Positions 51,502 to 59,904 of a stretch of 64,000 bases of DNA are shown here, piece by piece. The stretch spans positions 372,001 to 436,000 of the forward strand of contig NZ_CP071463.1 of the NCBI RefSeq assembly GCF_017352095.1. Direction: 5' to 3'. Within the stretch, counting starts at the first letter, position 1, and each line of letters begins with the position of its first letter. Made by a program: the position numbers and the translations under genes. Origin of the DNA: Natrinema longum (GTDB lineage Archaea; Halobacteriota; Halobacteria; Halobacteriales; Natrialbaceae). The notes under the pieces were generated by a model. It did not search any database. It was not told the origin of the DNA and was given only the letters and a program-made list of their open reading frames with translations.

Positions 51502-52854
51502 ATGAAGTCTACTGAGGAAGCGATGGGTGGCATTTCACGGCGGGGCGTACTCACCAGGTCCGGACTTACGCTCGGCGCTCTCTCCGGTCTGGCGGGCTGT
51601 CTGGGGAGTGGCGGGGGGACGCAACAGTTCTCACCGATCGCCGACGAACTGACCGTGTGGCACGCGATGGGCGGGACGAACGGAGAGACGCTCGATACGA
51701 TCGCCGCCGATTTCGAGAGCGAACACGGGACGTCGGTGAACATGGAGTTCCAGGACTCCTACGAGGACGTGCTCACGAACACGCTCGCGGCGTTCGATTC
51801 CGGGTCCGTCTCGGATATGCTACAGGTCGACAGCCTGTTTGCACAGCAAGTGCTCGATACCGGCCAGGTACGCCCGGTAGAGCAAATCCTCCCCGACGAT
51901 TTCGAGACGGACGATTTCCTCGACAACGTCGCGGAGTTCTTCACCGTGGACGGCGAACTCGCGTCGCTGCCGTTCAACAACTCGAACGCGATCATGTACA
52001 TCAACCGCGACGCGTTCGAGGAGGCCGGACTCGATCCTGACGACCCGCCGCGGACGCTCGCGGAGGTCCGGTCCGCCTCCGAGCAACTCGTCGATCAGGG
52101 GGTCACCCAGTATGGTATCACCTGGCCGAATCACGTCTGGTTCGTCGAAACGTGGTACGGCTTCGAAGGCCAACTCATGACCGATGCCGAGAACGGCCAC
52201 GCGGGCGACCCCTCGACGTTCCGAACGCCCGACGCGATCTACGACCTCTTCGAGTGGTGGAAGGGAATGGCCGACGACGGCCTCTACACGAATCCGGGCG
52301 TCGAGGCGTGGGGCGAGGCGACGTCGCTGTTCATCGAACAGGAGGCCGCGATGGTCCTGACGAGCACCGCGTCGGTCGCGGGACTGATCGCCGACTCCGA
52401 GGACTTCGACGTCGACGCGGCTCCCTACCCGAGTATCAGCGACACCCGCGTCGGGCCGGTCATCGGCGGGGCGTCGTTTTACGTGCCCGATGGACTCCCC
52501 GAGGACCGCTACGAGGAGATCGGGCAACTGCTCGAGTACATGGCGGCCCCCGAGGTCCAGACGGAGTGGCACAAGGGATCGGGCTACTATCCGATCACAC
52601 AGCCCTCGGTCGACTCGCTCAGGGAGGAGGGCTGGTTCGAGGAGAACCCGATGTACAACGTCGCACTCGAGCAACTCCAGAACGGCGATGCCGACGATCC
52701 GGCGACGAAACGGGCCCTGCTCGGGCCGGCACGGAACGTCCAGACGACCGTGCAGGACAAATCGGTCGACATCATCAACGCCGACGACATCGGCTCCGAG
52801 ATCGACGCGATGAAAGACGAGGTCGAAACGATTCTCGACGACTACTACAACTGA
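51502..52854 (+). CDS. Carbohydrate ABC transporter substrate-binding lipoprotein
   Basis: 450-residue family-1 solute-binding protein. The N-terminus ISRRGVLTRSGLTLGALSGL contains a twin-arginine motif, followed by a lipobox (SGLAGC) whose Cys would be lipid-modified, a typical haloarchaeal Tat lipoprotein. A Gly/Ser linker precedes the binding domain (ELTVWHAMGGTNGETLDTIA ...). It delivers a sugar or oligosaccharide to the two permeases that follow. Substrate not identifiable from sequence. Confidence 0.88.
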   Translation: MKSTEEAMGGISRRGVLTRSGLTLGALSGLAGCLGSGGGTQQFSPIADELTVWHAMGGTNGETLDTIAADFESEHGTSVNMEFQDSYEDVLTNTLAAFDSGSVSDMLQVDSLFAQQVLDTGQVRPVEQILPDDFETDDFLDNVAEFFTVDGELASLPFNNSNAIMYINRDAFEEAGLDPDDPPRTLAEVRSASEQLVDQGVTQYGITWPNHVWFVETWYGFEGQLMTDAENGHAGDPSTFRTPDAIYDLFEWWKGMADDGLYTNPGVEAWGEATSLFIEQEAAMVLTSTASVAGLIADSEDFDVDAAPYPSISDTRVGPVIGGASFYVPDGLPEDRYEEIGQLLEYMAAPEVQTEWHKGSGYYPITQPSVDSLREEGWFEENPMYNVALEQLQNGDADDPATKRALLGPARNVQTTVQDKSVDIINADDIGSEIDAMKDEVETILDDYYN

Positions 52855-52872
52855 TCAGCGAGTCCCGTTACC

Positions 52873-53757
52873 ATGTCCACGCGCGAAATCTTCGACGGAC
52901 GGCTCGAGGCAGCGCTGTTGCTCTTGCCGACGATCGTCGTGTCGGTCGTCTTCCTGTACTATCCGACGGCACTGGCGGTTCGGACCAGTTTCTTCGACTC
53001 GGGCTTCGGTCGGCAAGACGAGTTCGTCGGACTCGAAAACTACGTGACGATACTGACCAGTTCGGACTATCGCTCGAGCGTCCTCCTCTCGGTTCTCTTT
53101 GCCGCGCTCGTGGTGATCGGTGTGATCTCGTTTTCGCTGTACGTGACCTTCCTCATCCACGAGGTGGAGTCCGGCCAGACTGCGTATCTGCTCTCCGTGA
53201 TCTGGCCGTACGCGCTCCCGCCGGCGGTCGGCGCGCTCGTGTTCCTGTTCATGCTGCACCCGACGCTGGGCGTCCTGACCGGGCCGATCGAGGCGCTCGG
53301 GATCGACCTCGACTGGTTCAACAACGGTCGGCAAGCGTTCGTCGTCGTGGTCCTCGCGGCGATCTGGAAGCAGATCGGCTACAACGTGATCTTCATGATC
53401 GCCTCGATGAACACGATTCCCGACGCGCTCACCGAAACCGCTCGACTCGACGGAGTGAGTCGATTTCGTCGCCTCGTCTCCGTCTACGTGCCGATAATGA
53501 CGCCCACGCTGTTCTTCCTCGTCATTATCAACACGATTTACGCGTTCTTCAGCACGTTCGCGTTCGTCGATCTGCTGACCAGCGGTGGCCCCTCGAGCGC
53601 GACGAACATCCTGATCTTCGATCTGTATCAGGAGGGGTTCTCCTTTTTCAACTTCGGCATCGCATCCACGAAGTCGGTCGTTCTGTTCCTCGTCGTCGGG
53701 GTCCTCATGTACGTCCAATTTCGTGTGACTGACGAGTATTCGTACTACGGTGGGTAG
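52873..53757 (+). CDS. Carbohydrate ABC transporter permease (MalF/UgpA type)
   Basis: 294-residue permease with six helices of the binding-protein-dependent CUT1 class. The EAA loop is seen as NTIPDALTETARLDGVSRFR (about residues 179-198), the contact point with the ATPase. It begins 18 nt after the binding-protein gene and overlaps or abuts the next permease gene at its stop, so the operon order is SBP-permease-permease-ATPase. Confidence 0.88.
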   Translation: MSTREIFDGRLEAALLLLPTIVVSVVFLYYPTALAVRTSFFDSGFGRQDEFVGLENYVTILTSSDYRSSVLLSVLFAALVVIGVISFSLYVTFLIHEVESGQTAYLLSVIWPYALPPAVGALVFLFMLHPTLGVLTGPIEALGIDLDWFNNGRQAFVVVVLAAIWKQIGYNVIFMIASMNTIPDALTETARLDGVSRFRRLVSVYVPIMTPTLFFLVIINTIYAFFSTFAFVDLLTSGGPSSATNILIFDLYQEGFSFFNFGIASTKSVVLFLVVGVLMYVQFRVTDEYSYYGG

Positions 53758-53758
53758 A

Positions 53759-54643
53759 ATGGACGGAGTCATCCAATACACGAAGCGCCGAATCGATGCG
53801 ATGAAACGACGAACCCCCGAGCGGACGGCACAGGGGAGCACTGCCGGGGTCCATCTGCAACTCTGGGTGCTGGTGTTGCTGGTAGTGTTTCCCATCGTCG
53901 TCGCCCTCGTCGTGAGTACGAAACAACAGGGGATCGTCACGAGTCTCGGCGATCTCGTTCCCGGCACGTACGCCGTCGAGAACTATCGGGAGGCGATCGT
54001 CGACTACAACTTCGGCCGATTCATGTGGAACTCGTTGCTGATGTCGATCGTCGTCGTCGCCGGGAAGCTCGTCATCTCGGTCTGTGCGGCGATGGCGATC
54101 GTCTACTATCGGGTTCCCTACAAGGACCTCGTGTTCCTGTTCATCCTGTTTACGCTCCTGTTGCCCGTCCCGGTTCGGTTCATCCCGCTGTTCCAGTTGA
54201 TCAACGACTTCGGATGGGGAAACAGTCTACTCGCGATCACCGTTCCCTATCTCGCCAGCGCGACGACCGTGTTCATCCTCCGACAGCACTTCCTCTCGAT
54301 TCCGACGTCGATCGTCGAGACTGCCAAGCTCGACGGCGTCGGCCCGATACGATTCATGCTCTACGTGCTGATTCCGATGTCGAAAGGCGTCCTCGTCGGC
54401 GTCTCGATCATCATGTTCGTCTACGCGTGGAATCAGTACCTCTGGCCGCTGGTGATCATCGACTCGGAGGCCAATCAGGTCGCACAGGTCGGCTTGCAAC
54501 TGCTTCAGGGCGACGTGCAGGGCGGACAGCTCTCCTGGTCGCTCGTGATGGCCGGGTCGATGCTGACCTTGATTCCGCCGCTGGTCCTGATGATCGTCTT
54601 CCGGAAACCGCTCCTGGAAACATTCACTATCCAACAGAAATAA
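53759..54643 (+). CDS. Carbohydrate ABC transporter permease (MalG/UgpE type)
   Basis: 294-residue second permease. EAA loop: SIVETAKLDGVGPIRFMLYV (about residues 182-201). Six helices, with an about 25-residue basic N-terminus. A GTG at 53750 overlapping the previous gene is an alternative start. It forms the membrane channel with the preceding gene product. Confidence 0.86.
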   Translation: MDGVIQYTKRRIDAMKRRTPERTAQGSTAGVHLQLWVLVLLVVFPIVVALVVSTKQQGIVTSLGDLVPGTYAVENYREAIVDYNFGRFMWNSLLMSIVVVAGKLVISVCAAMAIVYYRVPYKDLVFLFILFTLLLPVPVRFIPLFQLINDFGWGNSLLAITVPYLASATTVFILRQHFLSIPTSIVETAKLDGVGPIRFMLYVLIPMSKGVLVGVSIIMFVYAWNQYLWPLVIIDSEANQVAQVGLQLLQGDVQGGQLSWSLVMAGSMLTLIPPLVLMIVFRKPLLETFTIQQK

Positions 54644-54645
54644 CG

Positions 54646-55815
54646 ATGACAACTATCCAACTACAGAACCTCCGCAAGGAGTTCGACGACGTCGTCGCCG
54701 TCGACGGAATCGACCTCACCATCGAGGACGGGGAGTTCCTCGTGATCGTCGGCCCGAGTGGCTGTGGCAAGAGTACGACGCTCCGACTCCTCGCCGGACT
54801 CGAGCAGGCGACGGCCGGACGGATCGGGATGGACGACAGAGACGTCACCAGTACCGAACCGAAAAACAGGAACGTGGCGATGGTGTTCCAGAACTACGCG
54901 CTCTACCCCCACATGACGGGGCGACGGAACATCACCTTCGGGATGAAGTCGGCCGGGGCGTTCACCGACGACGAGATCGACCAGCGGGTCGAAGAAGCCG
55001 CGAAGACGCTCGATATCGCGGACCTCCTCGACCGGAAGCCCGAGGCCATGTCGGGCGGAGAACGCCAGCGGATCGCGCTCGGGCGAGCGATCGTCCGCGA
55101 TCCGGACGCGTTTCTGATGGACGAGCCGCTCTCGAATCTGGACGCGAAACTACGGATTCAGATGCGCGCCGAGCTCACGAGGCTCCACGCGGAGCTCGAG
55201 ACGACGACCGTCTACGTCACGCACGACCAGACGGAGGCGATGACCCTCGGCGAACGGGTCGTCGTGATGAACGACGGACGACTCATGCAGGTCGATTCCC
55301 CGCAGGTGCTGTACGACTTCCCGGAGAATCGGTTCGTCGCGGAGTTCATCGGCGATCCGGCGATGAACATGATCGACGTCACGGTCGAAGACGGGACCGC
55401 GATTCACGACGGCTTCGAGATACCGCTCCCGGGTGCCGGCACCGACGCCGGGACTCCCGGAACGGACCCGATCCCTGAACGATCGGGGGATCGTCACGAC
55501 GCGGTTCTCGGCGTTCGCCCGGAGGACTTCTACCTAGCACAGGAGTCTCCCGACCTCGGAGACGCGACCTTCACGGCGACGGTCGACGTCACGGAACCAC
55601 TCGGGGACAGCCTCCTCGTGCACTGTTCGGTCGGCGACGCCGTCTTCAAAATCCAGGCCGAACCGCGAACCGAACTGCAGTCGGGCGACGAGATCACGGT
55701 GGCGTCCGATCCGGAACGACTCCACCTCTTCGACCCGGAGACCGGCGAGGCGCGCTATCACTCGGCGACCGCTCGCAGGTCGCCCGAGCGGATCGAACGA
55801 GCCCCTCGAGAGTAG
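54646..55815 (+). CDS. ABC transporter ATP-binding protein (UgpC/MalK/MsmX type)
   Basis: 389-residue ATPase of the CUT1 importer. Walker A GPSGCGKST, Q-loop VFQNYALYPHMT, signature MSGGERQRIALGRAIV, Walker B FLMDEPLSNLDAKLR and the switch His in YVTHDQTEAMTLGERV. The C-terminal about 150 residues form the TOBE/OB regulatory domain (LGVRPEDFYLAQ). It starts 2 nt after the second permease. The 3' end converges on tRNA-like sequences and the tRNA-Ser gene. Confidence 0.92.
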   Translation: MTTIQLQNLRKEFDDVVAVDGIDLTIEDGEFLVIVGPSGCGKSTTLRLLAGLEQATAGRIGMDDRDVTSTEPKNRNVAMVFQNYALYPHMTGRRNITFGMKSAGAFTDDEIDQRVEEAAKTLDIADLLDRKPEAMSGGERQRIALGRAIVRDPDAFLMDEPLSNLDAKLRIQMRAELTRLHAELETTTVYVTHDQTEAMTLGERVVVMNDGRLMQVDSPQVLYDFPENRFVAEFIGDPAMNMIDVTVEDGTAIHDGFEIPLPGAGTDAGTPGTDPIPERSGDRHDAVLGVRPEDFYLAQESPDLGDATFTATVDVTEPLGDSLLVHCSVGDAVFKIQAEPRTELQSGDEITVASDPERLHLFDPETGEARYHSATARRSPERIERAPRE

Positions 55816-55924
55816 CCACTCTTCGGTGTCGGTCTCGACGACGGGCGTTCCGTTTGCGGGGCGTTTCGAACGTCAGATTGCGGTACCGCAGTTCGTGTTC
55901 TGCTCGAGCAACTCCCCGAAAACC

Positions 55925-55984
55925 GTGGGGATGGGATTTGAACCACGGTCGGAGACGAGCTCCTCCCTGATTCAAATCCCACCG
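55925..55984. repeat. Fragments of tRNA-Ser: T-arm/acceptor copies
   Basis: Bases 55925-55944 are identical to 20 bases of the tRNA-Ser gene 3' half (56047-56066), in the same orientation. A shorter inverted piece (TTCAAATCCCACCG, 55971-55984) follows. They cannot fold as a complete tRNA. Such 3' fragments near a tRNA gene are typical scars of integration and excision at a tRNA attachment site. Confidence 0.55.
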
Positions 55985-56044
55985 TGTCGTCTTCTCACTC
56001 GCGATACTCCTCGCGGTGCTCGTCGTATAGTGCTCGTGAGAAGA

Positions 56045-56128
56045 CGGTGGGGATGGGATTTGAACCCATGAGGCTTGACAGCCACCTGCTCTCAAGGCAG
56101 GCGCGTTGGGCCGCTCTGCCACCCCACC
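56045..56128 (-). tRNA. tRNA-Ser (anticodon UGA)
   Basis: 84-nt gene on the minus strand: acceptor GGTGGGG pairs with CCCCACC, discriminator G as expected for serine; D arm; anticodon stem-loop with CTTGAGA loop (UGA); long variable arm; T-arm ATGGG-TTCAAAT-CCCAT. No CCA is encoded. It reads UCA and other UCN codons. The 3' side lies next to duplicated fragments of itself. Confidence 0.93.
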
Positions 56129-56169
56129 TCACCTGCACGTTCTCCGTACGCTCAAAAATGGTTGTCGGT

Positions 56170-56910
56170 CTATTCGCGCTCGAGTTCGCCGTCTGCACCC
56201 ACGGTAAGCCCTCGTTCCTCGATCAGCGCCGCCGTCGCCTCGCCACCCGGCCGCTCGGCGGTCCGTCGAGCCTCGAGTCCGGCGACAGTTGCTTCCAATC
56301 CGGCCGGCGTCGAGACGGTCGGGAGCATCGGTGCGAAGCCGACGCCGAGGCCGTCGTCGGCTGCCCGCCGGGCCAGCGACGACAGCTCGGGCGTCGCGTA
56401 CGCGTCCGTGAAATCGATCGGCTCGGAAAAGCCGGCGAAGTAGGTCGCGCCCCCGGTAGACGGCCCCAGAACGACGTCGTAGCGGCGCAGCGACATCGCC
56501 GCCCCGTCGATCTCCGTTCGGGCCACCAGCGGTACCGTCGGCTCGAGGATCCCCACGCTCTGGGCACCCTCCTGCTCGAGCAGGTGCGTAACGGTGTTGC
56601 CGACCCGTGCCGAGCGGCTCGAGCCGACCTGACGTTCGAACCGCACGGCAGCGTCCTCGCCGAGCGCGTCGAGAGCCAGCGCCCGGACTTCGGCCTCGGG
56701 GTCGCCCGCCGCGTGGTCCGCGGGCAGGGTCTCCTCGTCGCGGTAGTTGATCAGGAGGTCGCCGCCGCTCTGAGCGACGGCCCACAGGACGTCGGCGACG
56801 GCGGCCTCGTAAAGCGACACTGCCTCGGCTTCGGTCACCGGCGAGCCGTCGACGAGCGACGACAGGACGAGTCCTTCCCGTGGCGGATCGACCGGAACGA
56901 CGACGATCAT
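56170..56910 (-). CDS. DUF2064 protein (glycosyltransferase A-like)
   Basis: 246 residues, beginning MIVVVPVDPPREGLVLSSLV with a nucleotide-binding-like start typical of the DUF2064/TIGR04282 family, which resembles GT-A glycosyltransferases. Further support: ESNT-like RDEETLPADH and YDVVLGPSTGGATYFAGFSE, the family's conserved second half. Function unproved. An alternative far upstream start (57072) is antisense to the neighbouring gene. Confidence 0.65.
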   Translation of the reverse strand: MIVVVPVDPPREGLVLSSLVDGSPVTEAEAVSLYEAAVADVLWAVAQSGGDLLINYRDEETLPADHAAGDPEAEVRALALDALGEDAAVRFERQVGSSRSARVGNTVTHLLEQEGAQSVGILEPTVPLVARTEIDGAAMSLRRYDVVLGPSTGGATYFAGFSEPIDFTDAYATPELSSLARRAADDGLGVGFAPMLPTVSTPAGLEATVAGLEARRTAERPGGEATAALIEERGLTVGADGELERE

Positions 56911-56993
56911 GAGACGTACTCCGAGCGCGCGGTCCTTGAACGCGGCGCTTCCGGGGGTCGACCGCCCGCCAACGGAGCCGAAATGATGATGAA

Positions 56994-57000
56994 TTATAAT
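56994..57000 (+). promoter_or_regulatory. TATA box of the small membrane-protein gene
   Basis: TTATAAT is centred 26 nt before the ATG at 57023, indicating a leaderless transcript. Confidence 0.55.
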
Positions 57001-57022
57001 GGTGTAGCGCCAGGGATCCGGT

Positions 57023-57241
57023 ATGGACGAACGAACGATCGCCGGGCTGCTCGCGACGCTCGTCGTCGCCACGTTGGCAGTCCTCGGCGTGTACGGATTC
57101 GGAACCGGCTACCTGCTCAACTCACCGGGCGAGTTCCTGGTCCCGACGCTCGGCGTGCTCGTCGTTGCAGTCCTCGCCGTGGGAGCGTTGATCGCGTCGG
57201 GCATCGGCTCGAAACGCTGGCGCGCGAACCCCTACTGGTAA
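57023..57241 (+). CDS. Small two-helix membrane protein
   Basis: 72 residues: helices at about 6-27 and 40-60, then a basic tail (KRWRANPYW). No family recognised. Good leaderless promoter supports it as a real gene. It is divergent from the DUF2064 gene and convergent with the uracil-DNA glycosylase gene. Confidence 0.55.
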   Translation: MDERTIAGLLATLVVATLAVLGVYGFGTGYLLNSPGEFLVPTLGVLVVAVLAVGALIASGIGSKRWRANPYW

Positions 57242-57260
57242 TCGCTCTCGCCGCTGGGTC

Positions 57261-57902
57261 TCACCGTTCCTGCCGTCCCTTCGTCTGCCGATAGTCCGAC
57301 GCCATCAGTTCGACGAAGGTTTCGAGCCACGCCTGCGTCTGGTCGTCGGTCTGCTCGCGGGGATGGATCATGGGAACGAGTTCGAACCCGCGACCGCGGA
57401 TCCGCGCCGCGTGGTCGTCGGGAAGCGCGAGCGCCTCGGCCGGGGTCGTCGTGTACTCCTCGCCGAGTTCCGTGAGCGCGCGTTCGCCGACGGGAACGAG
57501 AATTTCGGGGTTGATCATCCTGATCTCGGCGTTGAGATACGGGTCGCAGTTGCCGATCTCCTCGTCGGTCGGCTCCCTGTCGGGGTCGCGACAGCGGGTG
57601 AGGGTCGTCAGGTAGACGTTCTCGAGCGTGGGTGCTGCGACAGGAGACGTCACGTCACACAGCCCGAGCCGCTCGAGGAGCCGTCGCACCCCGCCGTCGC
57701 CGTCGCTGCCGCCCTCGCCGGCGAAGGGGACCCCCACCTCGTCCGCTCGCGCCGTCGGGCGCTCGCCGACGAACAGGAAGTCCGCGCCGACGTCGCCGTA
57801 GCCGTGGACGACCCGGCTGCGCGTCTCACAGAGCGCCGGACAGTTCCGACACTCCTCGTCCATGCCGAAGGGGTTCCCTCGAGACTGTTGGTTCGCGTCC
57901 AC
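57261..57902 (-). CDS. Uracil-DNA glycosylase (Fe-S, family 4/5 type)
   Basis: 213-residue DNA-repair enzyme removing uracil from DNA. Four Cys likely bind an iron-sulfur cluster: CRNCPALC near the start and two later (LTRC and IGNC). Motif A reads VGERPTARADEVGVPFAGEG and the C-terminal motif PMIHPREQ contains the catalytic His. The GERPT form differs from the GEAPG of standard family 4, so an atypical or family-5-like member is possible. Start ATG 57902; ATG 57863 is an alternative. Confidence 0.82.
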   Translation of the reverse strand: MDANQQSRGNPFGMDEECRNCPALCETRSRVVHGYGDVGADFLFVGERPTARADEVGVPFAGEGGSDGDGGVRRLLERLGLCDVTSPVAAPTLENVYLTTLTRCRDPDREPTDEEIGNCDPYLNAEIRMINPEILVPVGERALTELGEEYTTTPAEALALPDDHAARIRGRGFELVPMIHPREQTDDQTQAWLETFVELMASDYRQTKGRQER

Positions 57903-57975
57903 ACTCGCATCTCGAGGGGCAGACGCAAAAGCGACGCGCCCGAGGCGTCGGGAAACCGGTCACGGAGCGGCCGAC

Positions 57976-58242
57976 TCAGCGATCGAGGCCGCCGCGCTCG
58001 GTGACCTCGAGAATGAACTTCACGTTGCGGACGATCTCCTCGGGCGTGGTGTCCTCGCGCTCGTCGTAGAGGTCGCTGGTCCGGTAGAGAACGTTCGCGA
58101 GCTGTTTGCTCTCGCTGGTGTCGCCGCGGACGTCGTCGGCGATCGAGCGAAGGAGTTCGACGCGTTCGGGGTCGGGCTCGAACCCGTCGGCCGCCGCGGC
58201 ATCGTTCGCCTCTCGGCCCTCGTCGGTACCGCCGTCGCTCAT
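57976..58242 (-). CDS. Small conserved haloarchaeal protein
   Basis: 88 residues, acidic N-terminus then a compact helical domain (PERVELLRSIADDVRGDTSE, TTPEEIVRNVKFILEVTERG). Its start overlaps the stop of the Mrp gene by 4 nt, so it is made together with that ATPase and may be connected with its work. Function unknown. Confidence 0.6.
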   Translation of the reverse strand: MSDGGTDEGREANDAAAADGFEPDPERVELLRSIADDVRGDTSESKQLANVLYRTSDLYDEREDTTPEEIVRNVKFILEVTERGGLDR

Positions 58243-59315
58243 CGGTCCGGAGAGGCGGCCTCGTTGCGTCGGCTCTGGGAGATCGCCTGCCGGTGGACGA
58301 TCCCGGTGTTGTTGGCGACGTTCTCGGTGATCGTCCGCAGGGCGTCGCTCGTGCCGTCTCCCTCTTTCAGAACCGTCGGCTTCCCGCCGTCGCCGCCCTC
58401 GCGGACGGCCGGGTCGAGCGGGATCGAGCCGAGGAAGGGGAGTTCGTGCTCCTCGGCGAACTCCTCGCCGCCCCCGGAGCCGAAGATGTCGTGTTCGCCG
58501 CCACAGTCCGGACACGCGAAGGTCGACATGTTCTCGGCGATTCCCAGGACGACGGTGTCGTGTTTGGCGAACATCTCGAGGCCCTTGCGAGCGTCGTCCA
58601 AGGCGACGTCCTGTGGGGTCGTGACGATGACCGCACCGGTAACAGGCATGGTCTGGAGCATCGTCAGTTGGGTGTCGCCGGTCCCCGGCGGGAGGTCGAC
58701 GACGAGGTAGTCGAGGTGGCCCCACTCGACGTCTTCCGTGAGTTGGGTGATGACCTTGTGGACCATCGGCCCGCGCCAGATGACGGGGTCGTCCTCGCCG
58801 GTGAGGAAGGCCATGCTCATGAGCTTGACGCCGTACTTTTCGGGAGGAACCAGCGTCTCGTCCTCGGTTGCCATCGGCGGCTCGTCGGCGTCGACCATCC
58901 GCGGGACGTTCGGCCCGTAGACGTCGGCGTCGAAGAGACCGACGCGAGCCCCCAGTTGCGAGAGCCCGGCTGCGAGGTTGACCGCGACGGTCGACTTGCC
59001 GACGCCGCCCTTCCCGGAGGCGACGGCGATGACGTTCTTGACGTTCGGCAGTACCTGTTCCTCGCTCGTGAGGTCGTCGCGATCGGGAACGCTCGCGGTC
59101 AGATCCGGCTCGAGGCCCTCCGCGGTGAGGACCTCGCGGACCTCGGCAGCGATGTCGCTCTCGCTCGGGGAATAGGGAGCGCCGAGTGCGAGGTCGATAT
59201 CGACCTCGTCGCCGTCGACGGTGATGTCGTTGACGAGTCCGAGCGAAACGATATCGTCGCCGAGTTCGGGGTCCTCGACCGTCCGAAGGCGGTCGCGAAC
59301 GGCGGCTTCGTCCAT
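58239..59315 (-). CDS. mrp: Mrp/ApbC-family ATP-binding protein (Fe-S cluster carrier type)
   Basis: 358 residues. N-terminal MIP18-like domain (MDEAAVRDRLRTVEDPELGD) is followed by a P-loop domain with the deviant Walker A VASGKGGVGKSTVAVNLAAG, then DVYGPNVPR and DLPPGTGDTQLT. Family members load or carry iron-sulfur clusters. Cys residues in the ACPDCGGEHD segment support metal binding. ATG 59315 starts directly at the domain; an earlier in-frame ATG (59393) adds 26 residues. Confidence 0.88.
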   Translation of the reverse strand: MDEAAVRDRLRTVEDPELGDDIVSLGLVNDITVDGDEVDIDLALGAPYSPSESDIAAEVREVLTAEGLEPDLTASVPDRDDLTSEEQVLPNVKNVIAVASGKGGVGKSTVAVNLAAGLSQLGARVGLFDADVYGPNVPRMVDADEPPMATEDETLVPPEKYGVKLMSMAFLTGEDDPVIWRGPMVHKVITQLTEDVEWGHLDYLVVDLPPGTGDTQLTMLQTMPVTGAVIVTTPQDVALDDARKGLEMFAKHDTVVLGIAENMSTFACPDCGGEHDIFGSGGGEEFAEEHELPFLGSIPLDPAVREGGDGGKPTVLKEGDGTSDALRTITENVANNTGIVHRQAISQSRRNEAASPDR

Positions 59316-59389
59316 GTCGCTAGGTACTTGCCAGCGTCGAAAAGGGTTGTGTTCGAACCCGTTCGGGTGGGATTCCGCCGCGCCAGTCG

Positions 59390-59713
59390 TCACCCGTTAA
59401 AATCGAACCGTGGCCCACCGTACGTCGGCGGATCGGGATCGAGTTCGACGCCCTGTTCGTAGCGCACGAAATTCAGATAGAAGGGCCGACCACAGCCCTC
59501 GACGGACTCGCCCTCGAGATCGGTGACGGTGCCGTCCTCACCACAGAGGAACTCGATGCCGTCGACCGACTCGCGGTCGGGGTCGGTCGGGTCGGCGTAG
59601 TCCCAGCCCGGCTGGCGGACCTTCGTGACCGACCGATCCGCCAGATCCGGCGGGCGCTCGACGCTCACGACGGCTCCGCAGTGGGGACAGGTGTACCGGA
59701 CGGTGACGGTCAT
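59390..59713 (-). CDS. Small zinc-ribbon protein
   Basis: 107 residues. RYTCPHCGAVVSVERP at the N-terminus and a later FLCGEDG ... GCGRPFYLN supply Cys pairs of a zinc ribbon. The middle is acidic. The family is haloarchaeal and uncharacterised. It is upstream of, and in the same direction as, the Mrp gene. Confidence 0.65.
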   Translation of the reverse strand: MTVTVRYTCPHCGAVVSVERPPDLADRSVTKVRQPGWDYADPTDPDRESVDGIEFLCGEDGTVTDLEGESVEGCGRPFYLNFVRYEQGVELDPDPPTYGGPRFDFNG

Positions 59714-59904
59714 CACCGGTACTAGGGGGCTCGAGAACGTAAGCCTGCGGGCACCGGTGAGACTGAGGGGCGGCCGCTCCGGTGTCGGCCCTCCGAGCCA
59801 GCCACCCGATCCAACTGCCGTCCGACGGCCGACGAAAGCCACACGACGGCGACGCGATGAGAGCACCCGGAACACCTTTTGCGCTGACGGGAAACCATCC
59901 GAGT

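Noticed and set aside
55920-55990. Second tRNA-like gene next to tRNA-Ser
   Set aside because: Only T-arm and acceptor pieces are present; no D arm or anticodon stem and a mismatched T stem, so treated as fragments.
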